Source: Luscinia megarhynchos (lineage: Eukaryota; Chordata; Aves; Passeriformes; Turdidae). From it: DNA of 64,000 nt. The DNA lies in contig JAPFBE010000032.1 of the NCBI GenBank assembly GCA_034336665.1, forward strand, positions 3,968,001 through 4,032,000. Reading direction: 5' to 3'. The translations under genes were made by a program, and so were the position numbers. The notes under the pieces were generated by a model. The model saw only the letters and a list, made by a program, of their open reading frames with translations. It did no database searches and was not told the DNA's origin. Positions 1-10,681 of the stretch are shown piece by piece (the first letter of the stretch is position 1; every line of letters begins with the position of its first letter).

Positions 1-1370
1 AAGGGATTTCTCTAGGGATCTAAAATGGATTTCTCGATTCTTTGCAAGTCCTCGCCGACAGTCATCTGCAGTTGAGCCAGTCCTTGGTGTCGGGTTGCGA
101 GGGCTGAGACGCCGGTGGCAGCGCCTAGCACCTAAACCGAGGAGCATTGCGATGGTGATGCCAGTTACCAGTTCTCGCCAGGGAGCCGGGTTGGGTTCCT
201 CGAGCATCTGGTACACTTCTTCTTCCCTGGCTATACAGAACTCTGGGGACAATGAGAACTTGAACACAAAAAGTCGGTAAAGTGATTGAATTTGTTAAGG
301 AGTACGCATGGGCTTACCCCTGACTGTTGACAGACCCACATTCCCGATGCAGCAGGGATCACCCACTGGAACTTCCCCCCTTTAAGTTTGACAAATTCCC
401 ACAGACGCTGCCCATCTGCTTTGCCAAGGTTGCATTGCCGAAGCATTTGCCCTGACCCGCGGACCTGGCTTAGGGTAATGCCTCTCCGGGGGTGTCCCAT
501 CTGCATTGGCGTGGACTGTCTGACTTTGAAAAGATGAATGGGAGACCGATAGCAACCCCCTTCATAAAAGGGGGGCTGTGCATCATAGCACAACCAGCAT
601 GATTCTGTGAGGTTCGGGTTAGATTGGTTTAGTGATAGAAAGGTGGCATTCAACATGTTTAGGAATGGGTTGTAGAGGGTTGGTCTGGCTAGGAGATCTA
701 ATCGGGGAGGAGGTAGGTTTTTGCATTTGTGTCCTGTGGCTAGAGCTATGGTTTGCTGTGATCTTTTTCCCGGTCTGCCTATTGCAGGAACCGGATTGGA
801 TCCCGACTGATTGGGATATTGATGGTGGGGGACCTGATAATTTGTATGTTTGCCCAGATGCGGCGATCATGATGAACTTAATGCCGGCCCAGACTTTGCC
901 CGTGGCCCAACTATCATGGGTCGGCTGCAGAATCGCCATTTTGTAACCTGTGCAGGTGTGCTGCTTTCTGCCTTGGGGCATGAGTACTACCTTATCCATG
1001 GTGAATTTTGGTCTCGATACAGCCGTGGGGGAATATAGTTAATTTGCAGGAACTTGTCTGGATGTTGAGGCTTCCATCTATCGCTACCACAATAGTTTCA
1101 CACCCCGCCAATATCCACAATATCCATACCCTGGGTAATTACAGTAACTCTTCCCTGGGTTGGAAGCAGGACACCAATATGTTTGGAACAATGCTGGCTC
1201 ATCGAATTTGGGGAATCCCGCGGTGAAAGGGAAAATGTCTTTTAGCCTAAACTCGAAAAGATGGAGTGTCGGCTGTGACAATTTCTTTGATGGGCCTCTT
1301 GCTTGAGAGATGGCGAGAACCCACCTGAATGGCTGGTGTGGGTAATGCTTTGTGTCTGCCTGTCCTCCCG
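1..1370 (-). pseudogene. env: Envelope glycoprotein (gamma/D-type), SU and start of TM, broken
   Basis: The surface subunit is read from about 1000 down to 231. It holds a CWLC motif (codons at 588-599), which in gamma-type Env is the isomerase-like CXXC that bonds to the transmembrane subunit, followed by the PPFYEGG stretch. From about 230 down to 1 comes the start of TM: a Gly/Ala/Leu-rich fusion-peptide-like segment (ITIAMLLGLGA), then, after a frame change, a heptad-like region ending in EKS. The immunosuppressive-like and CX6CC region would lie outside the window. Several frame changes separate the pieces, so no complete Env can be made. The upstream part (about 1000-1370) is poorly resolved. 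Confidence 0.8.
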
Positions 1371-1380
1371 CCCACCAACC

Positions 1381-2343
1381 CTATGGAACAGGATGACACA
1401 GAGGTACCGCTGCTGCTTTGGTTTTGAGGGTGCGAGCTTCAGGTGATACCGGGTGCTCGGTGGTTCTCTCTTTTTCCCCGTAGTGGGGCGCATAGGTTGT
1501 GGGGCGCCCGATGATCCAGTCCTGCAAACAAAGCCTCACAATTCTCATTAGTTGCACTTTGAAGGTCTGGTTTGATCGATTTGAGTGGACACCATTTAAT
1601 GTTCCCATCCCTTTTAACGGCTGCATACCCCTCGCCTCCGCGGAGCACCAGCCTCCAACCTTGTTCCCACTCCCCCTAGTTCATTTTTTGGATCACCACC
1701 CCGCAGACCTGTCTCTAGTGCCTGAGTAGCCCAGTGTTTCTGGGCAGGACTGTGTGTTTCGGCCCCCCTAGGGAATTGATTTAATGCTAGCAGCGGGTTG
1801 CTAGTATGCTACCGGTCACTCGAGGGAATGGCATTGGTGAAGCCTTCTGTCTTTGCTAGCACTTCTATTTTAGTTTTCAGAGTCTGATTTGCTCTTTCAA
1901 CGATGGCTTGTCCGTGCTGTTGTATGGGATGCCATGTACCAAGGCGATGTTCCATTTCGAGACCTAATGCTTGGACCGCCTTTGAAGTGAAGTTTGTGCC
2001 GTTGTCTGTCTTTATTTGTTTTGGAACTCTAAGCCATGCCATGGCTGTCAGCCAATGTTGGATGGTCGCTTTGGAACTGGCCTTGGAATGCTGTGTGGCC
2101 ACGATCATACCGCTGTATGTATCCATCAGAACAGCGAGCCACGCCGGGTTTTAATAGCTGGCACAGTGTAAAGTCTGTCTGCCATATTTCTGAGGCTTTG
2201 AGGCCTCTGGGGTTGACTCCGCTTTGACCATAGTGGTGATTTCTGGCAGTGAGGGCACGCGGGCGACGACGCGTTTTGCATCCGCTGTGTAGAAATTCCG
2301 CACTTCTTCGCCAGTGCTTTTGCCCCGACATGAAGGGATTCAT
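1381..2343 (-). pseudogene. pol: Integrase of provirus A, frameshifted
   Basis: Two overlapping frames carry integrase signatures. The upstream part (2343-2029) holds the residues leading into the WQTDFT catalytic strand, and the zinc-binding HHCC region lies just beyond it. The core (2126-1809) holds the DTYSG strand, DNGTNF with the second catalytic Asp, and the VERANQTLK helix with the catalytic Glu. The SH3-like C-terminal domain is seen at 1648-1439 (GEGYAAVKRDGNIKW). The protein would join viral cDNA to host DNA. At least two frameshifts separate these parts. The match is best to alpha/beta integrases. Confidence 0.8.
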
Positions 2344-2580
2344 GCAGCTGTTGGGCTTCTTTCAGCGCCCATACGCCTTTTTGCGGCAGCTGCCAGCCTT
2401 GTCATTGCCAATCTGGTAAAACCCTTTGATCGGGTCATGGCTGTTGACGTGGATGACTGATATGGTGCCTTTCCGTGAATAGAGTGCTTCTTCTAGCATC
2501 GCTGCCACCGTGGACACTGACACACCTGGTCCGACATGGCTAGGCAGAGCTTGGCCACAAATATGGAGTCAGTCACAATG

Positions 2581-4084
2581 TTAAGGTGTTCTTCTGGGAA
2601 CAGTCCGCGACGCCAGCACTACTGCTGCTGCTTCTAGTTGTTGGACTGACAGCGTGGGGTCGGTTGTCTTGACGCATTGCCATTGTTCTCCTGACTGCCA
2701 TACTGCCGCTGCGGTGGAGGTCCGTGGACGATGCGTCCGTGAAGACGGTTGGTCCTGCCTGGCGGTCGGTCGATTACCTTGGGTGGGAGGTCGATGTCGA
2801 CGACCGTGAGCAGCCGAGTCCAAGGGGGTTTTGCTGCGTAGCGAATCTCTTCTCCGGCTCGCAAGGGCCATGGCCAGGTATTCGGATATTGTTGTTGACT
2901 GTGCAGAGAGCTGTTTGCGAAGGGCAAGTATATCTTGGCAGGCTCGATGCCCAGATGTCTTAGGAGCAAGTTTCCTGCCTTTCATGATGAGGCTGCTGAG
3001 GCACTCGACTCCCGGGGAAAAGGCACGCGAAGGTTTCCCCAAGACCACCCATTGTATTGGTTGGGCTTTGTCAGGGGGTCCTTGGGCTAAGGCTCCCACT
3101 CCCTCCTTTTTGTGAAGTGGACATACAGATCGACCGGGTGCACGTGGATCCCATCTGGCGAAAGTGTGCTCACTGACATCTGGTGTTCGATGAAGTTGAG
3201 CGAGTTTATCGCTTTCTGGTGTCAGGGTCTTCTGCTCCCATGGGTTCCTTCCTTCAAGAGGTCGCTTTAGAGGGTCCATGACCTCGGGAGGAATCAGGAT
3301 GATGTTGCGAAGCCACTGTAAGGATCCTACCAGCTGCTGCACGCCATGGAGCGCGGTTGATGTCTCGGGCGGATTTTTATCTGGGGAGGGGTTATGTAGG
3401 AGCTTGTGATTCCCACTCCAAGGAAGGTCACGCATGGTCCCTTTCTTTATTTTAGCCGCTATTTCAAAGCCATGTCTCTTTAGGGTCTCGGAGATGGTTG
3501 ATATCAGCTGGTCCACCTGTCTTGTCGACGGTGCGGCAATCAGGATATCGTCCATATATTGCAGGATGGTCACTGTTGGATGGCTCTGCCGGACTGGTGC
3601 TAGCGCTCGGTCTACTGTGATCTGGCAGATGGTAGGGGAGTTGATCATGCCTTGGGGTAACATTCTCCATTGAAAGCGATAGGTTAGGCCGCTGGCTGTT
3701 TGGAAAGACGATGGAAAAGGCGTAACCGCCTCCTTGTCGCTCTTCGTGCAGAGGGATAGAAAAGAAGCAGTCTTTGATGTCCAGCACTGCGCAGGGGTGT
3801 CCTCTCGGTATCATTGAGTTCATGGGCAGCAAAGTCTGTACTGGGCCCATCGGCTGGATTCTCTTGTTCACTTCCCGCAGGTCGTGCAAGAGACGGAAGC
3901 CTTCTCCAGACCGTTTGGGTATTACGAAGATTGGGGTGTTCCATGGGCTCGTGGAGGGTTCTATGTGATTCTTGTGTAGCTCGCGGCCAACCAGTTCTAG
4001 GAGTGCAGTCATTCGAGGCTTGGATAAGGGCCACTGTTCAATAAACACGGGGTCAACTGATTTCCAAGTTAGTTTGATGGGCAA
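2581..4084 (-). pseudogene. pol: Reverse transcriptase and RNase H of provirus A, frameshifted
   Basis: The fingers and palm start at 4084-3464, with LTWKSVDPVF near the start, then DLREVNK and the first catalytic Asp in LDIKDCFFSIPL. The frame changes near 3690. The next frame (3663-2581) continues with LPQGMINSPT and the YMDD active site (codons at 3547-3558), both intact. The thumb and connection follow, then a frameshifted RNase H around 2970-2590 rich in Ser/Ala. YMDD and this finger motif are typical of alpha- and betaretroviruses. At least two frame breaks make the enzyme non-functional as it stands. Confidence 0.85.
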
Positions 4085-4107
4085 TTGCGGGTATACAACA
4101 GTGGCCC

Positions 4108-4434
4108 TTAGAATAAATTTGTCAACCTAACGTCCAGCTGGGCTAGGGCATCTCTCCCCAGCAAGGGTGGGCATCCTGACATAACGTACGTCGTAAGGGT
4201 GATGGTCCTTCCTGGCCCTCTCTCGGTGCAGAGTGTTATTGCTATCAGCCGGGTGCTTTTGAAGGCCTGGGATTCTCCTCCAACTCCGCTCACCCTGGGG
4301 GCTTCTTTTAGCTTCCACGGTAGAGGCCAGTGTATGTCTGGGATGACGGTGACGTCTGATCCCGTGTCCACCCAGAAGGGAAGGCAGATAGCCGTGTCGC
4401 CGGAGCTGTTGTGGAGACGACACTCTGCCCACAC
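4108..4434 (-). CDS. pro: Retroviral aspartic protease of provirus A, about 109 codons open
   Basis: This frame has the aspartic protease hallmarks in order: WVDTGSDVTVIP with the catalytic DTG near residue 24, a Gly-rich flap (SGVGGES), and LLGRDALAQL near the C-terminus. The GRD element followed by LDVRLTNLF is typical of alpha/beta retroviral proteases, which cleave Gag and Gag-Pol as dimers. The frame ends just before RT starts in a neighbouring frame, so expression by ribosomal frameshift is likely for the family. It is a domain of a polyprotein, so no separate start codon is expected. It is the best preserved part of provirus A. Confidence 0.8.
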   Translation of the reverse strand: MWAECRLHNSSGDTAICLPFWVDTGSDVTVIPDIHWPLPWKLKEAPRVSGVGGESQAFKSTRLIAITLCTERGPGRTITLTTYVMSGCPPLLGRDALAQLDVRLTNLF

Positions 4435-4448
4435 GCATCAGTGGGTGC

Positions 4449-6698
4449 CTACCTATCTTCACAGCAAAGGCCACCCATGGGTCTCGGCCACGCAGTGCTT
4501 TCATGGCTAAGGCCACCCAGGGGCCTCGGACCCCAGGGAGCTGTTGTGGGTATTCCCTGAGGTGCAGGTGGGTTTGATTGTGCTACTTGTTGGGCGATAA
4601 AGTTGGCCAATTCCTGAGGGGGGTAATGGGCATGGATGCCCCGTGCCCCCATTGAGGGTTGCTGTAGCTGGGCCGCTTTGTGTTCCGGGAGGGAGGGGGC
4701 TGCGCGCCCGGCTGCCCCCTCCCCTTCCCCGCTTCCCCGCGGCTTGGATCTGCATTCCTTAGCTAAATGCCCCTTCTTCCCACATGCCCAGCACGGTCCC
4801 CTAGGGCTGTCCCTGGCGTGGGTGGAGCAGCTGCAGGTGGGTGTCCTGGCTGGGGGCAGTTTACTGCTACGTGGCCTGCCTGGCCGCACTTGAAGCATGC
4901 CATCACGCTGGTTATTGCAGTGCTAACCGCTGCCTGGATGGGAGCTAGGTGCTCCTCCTTTACAACGCGGGCTCGATCATGGTTGGGCGATATTGGACCC
5001 AGGTGGCAGTGATCTTAAAATGTCCTTGGTGGTTGAATTGCATTGCTGCCTCAGGCAGTCGGCTACCACAGGGCCTTTCGCCTCTGAAGGTAATGAAGAG
5101 GAATCTACTGCTGCTTGGAGCCGGTCCACAAACTGAGTGAAGCTCTCACCTCACTTTGCTTTATGGTGGACCAAGGCGACTGTTTAGCCAGTACCTTAGA
5201 AACTGTACGGATGGCTTCTCTGGCAGCACGGGTTGTTGTCATGACCTCATGGGCCCGCAGACCCTCTGCCTGTGCTTGTGGGGTAATCATAGTCGGGTCT
5301 CTGCCCATTAGCCTCTGTAAGCTGGAGCCGTGCAGTGGATGGTTTTCCCCGCTACCAGGGCTAGCTGCTTTGCACAGTTATCCTCCCATTCTTGCTTAAA
5401 AACGATCATCCCCGCCCCCATCAAAGATTAACCTGCAAGTCTGTTTGATATCAAAGGGAAGCATATCGTCACCTCCAAAAACGCTATCCACAAGTGTGGA
5501 AACCATGGCAGAATTAATTCCCTTTATCTGCAACCGCTTTACGATAGCCTGTACGCTCTTTCGGATTTACCGGGCGAGTAGGTTCGCTGGTTCCCGCCCC
5601 GCCTCCCCAACCCGGACTGGGAACACGAAGGCGGGCGGATGGCTTTCACTCCGCGACACGCTATTTTAATTTTTCTCCAGTCCGTGAGTGGAGGCGGTCT
5701 TTCCTTGGTACCGCCTTAACCCACGCCGGAGGGTTGCGGCTAGCGGTTTTGTAAGCCGCTGCACCCTTTTTGTTAAACCCCCAGTCGGTGTCCCGGGATT
5801 CGGGCGTCCGACCATCCCTCCCGACCAGCTATCCGAAGCTGGAGTCAGAGTCACAGCCGGAAGTCGACTGACTGACGCCTCCGGGCTGCCGAGCTTTTCC
5901 TCGGCTCGCCTCGCCTCCGCCTCCTCCCGGGGGGCCGGGCTGCTCCCTCTGCGCTCCCCCGCCTCCCTGCTGGGGGAGGTTCTTGCCTTATACCGGATCT
6001 GCTTTAAAATGAGCTCTCTGATTGGTCTGACGCTCCGCTCCCGGGGCCGCCTCGCCCTCCCTGCTCAGCCTGCGCTTTGCCCTATTCAGCGAGCCTTCTG
6101 CGGCCCCTCCCCCGAGCTCTTGCTCCAATCCTGACCATGCGGTTCGGCCGCCATGTTCAAATGCATATGGAAGAGGTTTTATCCCCTCCGCCGCTTGTAT
6201 TTCTGATATTATAGCAGCTGCCCGCCCTCCTCTGCTAGCCCCTGCCACAATGCCAGCGTGCTCTCCCTCCTCCGCTTCTGGTGAGTCCTGGCTCGCGAGC
6301 CGCGGGGTGGATCCAAGGTCCCAAGGCCCCGCGTGGCTGCCCGGGACTCAACCCTTCCACGGTTTTTGCGTAGCCGCCTCGATTCCCCAGCTGCGCGCGA
6401 AGCTAATAAACAAGTCCGCTGCCCTCCAAGTCTCCTCTGTTCTTGCCGGGCAGTTTGCAGAGCCCGGATAACCTTCCCCCATGCTTTAAGTGTTTCTCCC
6501 TGAGCCGGACGACATGGTGTCCTCAGCCAGGGCGTTTGTGCATTTACCCCATATCTCCCGGATGGAGAATATCTACCGGGCTCTCTATAGCCCCCGATCT
6601 TTATAAGTCTCGGCACCGCGAGAGAGAAATCATTAAGCTTACAATTTAAACCCCACTGCGCTGCGGATTTCACTCACGACCTTAGCAATGGCCTCCAT
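4449..6698 (-). pseudogene. gag: Gag polyprotein of provirus A (MA, CA, NC), frameshifted
   Basis: The likely start is the ATG at 6698-6696 (MEAIAKVVSEI), about 100 bases after the PBS. An MA-like segment at 6673-6209 contains ETLKAWGKVIRALQTAR, a style known from alpharetroviral matrix. The capsid major homology region is visible at 5142-5107 (ESFTQFVDRLQAA). Two nucleocapsid zinc knuckles follow: CFKCGQAGHVAVNC (4898-4857) and CWACGKKGHLAKEC (4793-4752), both with the full C-X2-C-X4-H-X4-C spacing. The region 5400-6200 is GC-rich and broken by stops. Frame changes occur between MA and CA and between the two knuckles. Confidence 0.8.
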
Positions 6699-6800
6699 GG
6701 TCCACGCTGGTCCGGGGACGCCTCCCCCCGCCACACAAGTCCAGCTGTGTGGCCGCCGGTGCTCGTCCAGGGCGATCCCCGACCCGGGCGGTTTCTCGCC

Positions 6801-6818
6801 TCCCGGGTTTCGGCACCA
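6801..6818 (-). promoter_or_regulatory. Primer binding site, tRNA-Phe type
   Basis: On the minus strand this reads TGGTGCCGAAACCCGGGA, which complements the 3' end of eukaryotic tRNA-Phe (GAA) including CCA. It sits two bases from the LTR boundary, as expected for first-strand priming. Confidence 0.85.
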
Positions 6819-6820
6819 CT

Positions 6821-7107
6821 TGTTGCGCTAGCGACCTGGTTCCAGCCCGCACGGCGGCTCTAACCCCGAGCCACTCGGGTCCATGTGCTCCACACACCAA
6901 TATGGCAGAAAGCAAATGGCGTTTATTGAGGGGTCACAGGGGTTTTTATGGTGGGCTATCTCTGTGTCATTTCCCTTAGCTCATGTCCCGGCCGGGTGTG
7001 GCCAGGTACAGAGCTGGGATCTGACCACAGGGGGTGGGGGGAAGAAGTGTCCCTGGCTGTCCGTCACAACTCGATATCTTCCGTACGCAAATCCCTAACT
7101 CCCCACA
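6821..7107 (-). repeat. 5' LTR of provirus A (287 bp)
   Basis: On the sense (minus) strand it starts TGTGGGGAGTTAGGG at 7107 and ends CAACA at 6821, two bases before the PBS. An AATAAA signal lies on the minus strand near 6920 (TTTATT on plus). The short length suits alpharetrovirus-like LTRs. The partner LTR is outside the window, so age and TSD cannot be judged. Confidence 0.8.
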
Positions 7108-8700
7108 ATTGTCATCTTCTCTAGTCCGCTTTACCTTGTCTTCCTCTGTCAATTTTTCATATAAGAACTTCATTGCCTAAATATATCCTTCAATCCACAG
7201 CCTACAATACCCCAATAACTCAAGCAGTTTTCTAACTTCTTTCTTTGAAGAAGGATGAGGGAGAGGTAAAATCCCAGCGATCATTTTAGGATTTAGTTTT
7301 TGGCTACCTTTGCTGATTAAGTGACCAAGCTACTTCACCTCTAACTCCACGAATTTTAGTTTTCCTTTTGATACCCTCAATCCTTTTTGCCCAAGAAAAT
7401 TCAAAAGTTTTTTAGTGGCCTTCCTAATCTCAACCTCAGTTTCTCCTGATAATAAAAGTTCATCAACGTATTGGGTAATCTGTATTCTAGGAGAAGCGGG
7501 TAAGGTCTGTAATATTTCCTTTAAAGCTTGCCCAAATCAATTTGGAGATTCAGTAAACCCCTTTGTCAGTTTTGTCCATCTTAATTGCTGATTTCACCCA
7601 GTACCTGGATGCTCCCATTCAAAAGCAAAAAGATTTCAATGATCTTCTGCTAACAAACAAGCCCAAAATACATCTTTAAGATACTCAACACTAAACCACT
7701 GATGTTGAAGCGGGACTTTACTTAAAATGGTATAGGGATTAGGTACCACTGGATAGTGAGTATGGGTTATTTTGTTAATTTCCTTTAAATCTTGAGCTAA
7801 TCTATAAGTCCCTGTCATTGGATACTGCTGGGAATCAGGGAAAAAGCAGCCTTGAAACCTTGCCTTTCTCAGCCTGCTCAAGGACAAGAAATTATAACAA
7901 TACTTAAACACCTGTGAGAGACGTGATGTTTTGCAGAAGCATGTTTTCAAAGAGATGTTGCCTTCTTGGACCAATGAGTCTTTTCTATTCTCTTTTGCAC
8001 ATACTATCCTATATATATGTAGTGTTTCTTTTAATAAAGCTCTCTCTCTCTTTTGCTTCTCCATTACACAAGGAACTATGCTGCATTATCTTTTTTGCTG
8101 CTCCTATAGCCAAAATGCAACAAGTCCCATCCAGCTTCTTTATTGGGAGAATAGGGGTATTATGAGGAGACATGCAACGTTCCAATGTCCCATCCTTTAT
8201 CAATTCTTCTATTACCGGCTTTAAGCATTCTCTTCCTTCTAATGATATAGGGTACTGAAGCACACATATGAGACATTCTTCTTTCTCAGTCCTTACCCTT
8301 CTGGGGTCAATATCCAATCCTCCCCTATTTCCTACCCCAGCCCAAACTTCCTTGTTAATCCTTTCCTCATCTTCTTGGTGGTGTTTTAGCACTTTGGCTA
8401 CCATTTTCCTTTCTTCAGGTATAACCCCTATTCCTAATTGAACCTGCAAGTCTCTCCCCAATAAATTGCAACCTGCTCCAAGGATTAGTAAGACATCTCC
8501 CATCCCTATTCTAGTTTCCCCTTCAATTACTGCATTTTTGATTACAGGACCATTAAACCCTTCTCCTTTAGCTTCCGCTACTTTTGTAAGTGGCATTGCT
8601 TACATTACACCCCTTTGGAACGGCCACTATACAAGTTCTCTTTGCTCCAGTATCAACTATAAATTTTAATGCCTCCCCCGGGGGACTACTTTTAAAGTTA
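7108..8700 (-). pseudogene. pol: Provirus B pro-pol remnant, gamma-type, interrupted by a solo LTR
   Basis: Protease appears at about 8688-8400 with VDTGA (codons near 8654-8643) and LLGRDLQVQLG further on. RT begins with GRECLKPVIEELIKDGTLE and TPILPIKKLDG, is cut by the solo LTR at 7813-8122, and resumes with YRLAQDLKEINK and PVVPNPYTILS. The RT active site is at 7470-7459 and reads YVDE, so the second catalytic Asp is Glu. Downstream text to 7108 still follows gammaretroviral thumb and connection order, with several stops. Provirus A's LTR abuts it at 7107, so A probably inserted into B. IN and env of B are not seen here. Confidence 0.8.
7807..8128 (+). mobile_element. Solo LTR (7813-8122) with exact 6-bp TSD AGTCCC inside RT of provirus B
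   Basis: AGTCCC at 7807-7812 and again at 8123-8128 flank a 310-bp segment that starts TGTCATTGG and ends AAATGCAACA. It has a TATA-like CTATATATATG near 8010 and AATAAA near 8033 on the plus strand, so the LTR points opposite to B. It cuts the pol frame exactly between KLDGT and YRLAQD, which confirms the insertion point. Confidence 0.9.
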
Positions 8701-8827
8701 TCAAGGGCTCTAGATGGTATTTATCCCCCAGGAAATACAGCTCCTGACATCCCTAGTGTGCTAATTCTTCTGAATGTATCTCTGAATACTTTCATGCCCT
8801 TGTTCTGGCCAGGGCAATCTCTCTTAT

Positions 8828-8914
8828 AGTGTCCCTCTTTTCTAAAATAAAAACAGACATTTCTAGTTTGCTTCTGAGAACTTGATCATACAGGGGCCCT
8901 GTTTCCTCCCCTTT
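8828..8914 (-). pseudogene. gag: Nucleocapsid end of provirus B gag
   Basis: The minus strand reads CFYFRKEGHYKRDC, a single gammaretroviral-type zinc knuckle in which the second Cys of C-X2-C is Phe. It is directly followed by the protease region. Provirus C is inserted just upstream at 8915-8919, separating this piece from the capsid part at 12677. Confidence 0.7.
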
Positions 8915-8919
8915 CCTTA

Positions 8920-9548
8920 TGTTCTGGTTTTGGACAAATTTACGGGAGATATCTCGCAAAGGAGTTCCCCTAGGAAAATAAACCCCCAGAACTCCTTCCC
9001 CCTCCCACTACCAGGTTCGGGAAGAACTTCCTCCGAAGGAAAAAAAGTGGAAAAAACTTGTTTATTTTAACAAACACACAGAAAAAAAAACCACTTCCCA
9101 GCACCAGGAAAGAACAATCCCCAGATGACACAAAACGTTTTCACCAAGGTGAGTGAGGATGGACGACCTCGGTCAGTCCCTGCTGGGAAGGGTGCAATGC
9201 TTCTTTGGCAGGCTTCCAGAGGCAGTCTCTGATGTTCAGATCCCTCCGTCCGGAGCCGGTGCAGATCTTTGGGATGAGGGGAAGAAGGGAGAGAGAAAGA
9301 GGGAGCAGCTGGGGGCAGGAGAAGCTGGGGCAAAAGCTAGGGGCAAAAGCGGCAGCCAAAGCGGCAAAAGCAGCAGCAAAAGCAGCAGCAGCAGGCCAGA
9401 AGCAGCAGCAGCCAAAGCAGCAGGCAGCAGGCAGCAGCAGCCGGAAGCCTGCCGGGGCGGGGGAGGAACGGCCACGGCGGCAGGCAGCTCCGTGTAGACA
9501 GAGCAGGGGGGGCAGATAGAGGAGTAGTCATAACACTAACCCAGGACA
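8920..9548 (-). repeat. 3' LTR of provirus C (629 bp)
   Basis: On the minus strand it starts TGTCCTGGGTTAG and ends CCAAAACCAGAACA. The minus-strand AATAAA is at 9066-9061. A purine-rich tract (9549-9566, GTGGGATAAGGGGTGGAA on minus) precedes it. It contains a CAG-rich block near 9360-9450 whose longest uninterrupted run I count as four CAG. Confidence 0.92.
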
Positions 9549-9774
9549 TTCCACCCCTTATCCCACATTGTGAACATTGACACACGATTTGGATATATAC
9601 ACCACTATACAATGTAAAAGCTTTCATCTACTTGCTCAAACTTTCAACACTTACACGTTTCCTCTCATTTTACTTACTCAGGCCTTCACCACTTACGTTA
9701 TTCCTTCTGTCTCACCCCACAATCAGATCTCCCTGAGGTACACATCGTGTTGTTCCATCTTTCTGCATTACCCA

Positions 9775-10566
9775 CTACGTACATCCTGGTCCTGGAGCAA
9801 AGACAATCCCACGAATGGGTTTGCCTGTACTCGAGGCAGGATTAACCCATACTGCCTTTCCTAACAAACCTTTAACTTGGGCCACTGGGACTTTATCTCC
9901 ATCCACTATATTAAGGGAGTCAGACTGGGCAGGACCTGCTCGGTTGATGGAACCTCTGGTGTTAACTAACCAAGTAGCCTTTGCTAGATGTTGTTCCCAG
10001 TTTTTAAAAGACCCCCCACCCGATGCTTTCAAGGTGGCCTTCAACAATCCATTGTACCTCTCCACTTTACCCGCAGCTGGTGCATGGTAAGGGATGTGGT
10101 ACACCCACTCAATACCGTGTTCCCTAGCCCAGGTCTTGACAAGGTTATTTTTAAAATGAGTCCCATTGTCTGACTCAATCCTCTCAGGGGTACCATGCCT
10201 CCAAAGGACCTGCTTTTCCAGGCCCAAGATGGTGTTGCGGGCAGTAGCATGGGACACAGGGTAGGTCTCCAACCAGCCGGTGGTGGCTTCCACCATGGTC
10301 AGCACATAACGTTTACCCTGGCGAGTCTGAGGCAGTGTAATGTAATCAATCTGCCAAGCCTCCCCGTACTTGTACTTGGACCAACGTCCACCATACCAGA
10401 GGGGCTTCACTCGCTTGGCCTGCTTGATGGCAGCGCAGGAGTCACAGTCATGAATAACTTGTGTTATGCTGTCCATGGTAAGATCCACCCCTCGGTCTCG
10501 TGCCCACTTATAGGTGGCATCTCTACCCTGGTGGCCTGAGGCATCATGGGCTCATCATGCTAGGAA
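9775..10566 (-). pseudogene. pol: Integrase of provirus C (class III), 237 codons open plus broken N-terminus
   Basis: The open part (10488-9775) shows CDSC of the zinc domain, then the catalytic triad in context: WQIDYITLP (first Asp), ESDNGTHF (second Asp) and GKVERYNG (Glu). A C-terminal domain ends near 9775, about 230 bases before the LTR. Just upstream, LFLA is followed by two TGA codons where provirus D reads Arg-Trp, then AHDASGH with the His pair. The family is env-less class III, and the motifs match integrase of D closely. The His part is cut off by the stops, so the enzyme is unlikely to be made whole. Confidence 0.88.
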
Positions 10567-10681
10567 CAACTCTCCCTTGTGCTCCCAGTCAAGATCTATC
10601 TTAGAGACCCCTATCTTTGCAGCCTGATCTACCTGCTGATTGTTTTGCTGCTCTTCATTGTCTCTACTTCTGGGGACATGG

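Larger units (their letters stand above)
1..7107 (-). mobile_element. Provirus A: alpha/beta-type gag-pro-pol with gamma-type env, 3' end outside window
   Basis: In minus-strand order I see a 5' LTR (6821-7107), a tRNA-Phe-type PBS (6801-6818), gag, protease, reverse transcriptase, integrase and env. The env runs off the left edge of the window. Pol and Gag resemble alpha- and betaretroviruses: the RT site is YMDD, the protease has DTGSD and LLGRD, and Gag has two CCHC knuckles. Env instead has the CWLC motif and fusion-region style of gammaretroviruses and D-type betaretroviruses. Frameshifts break every gene, so the copy is dead. The 3' LTR and the TSD partner lie beyond position 1. Lineage is from motifs, not phylogeny. 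Confidence 0.85.

Noticed and set aside
9153..9519. Plus-strand frames rich in Ala, Lys, Gln and Ser in the LTRs of C and D, like a low-complexity protein
   Set aside because: They are antisense to the provirus and come from the CAG-rich LTR block; the same occurs at 12278-12712 and 53478-53990.
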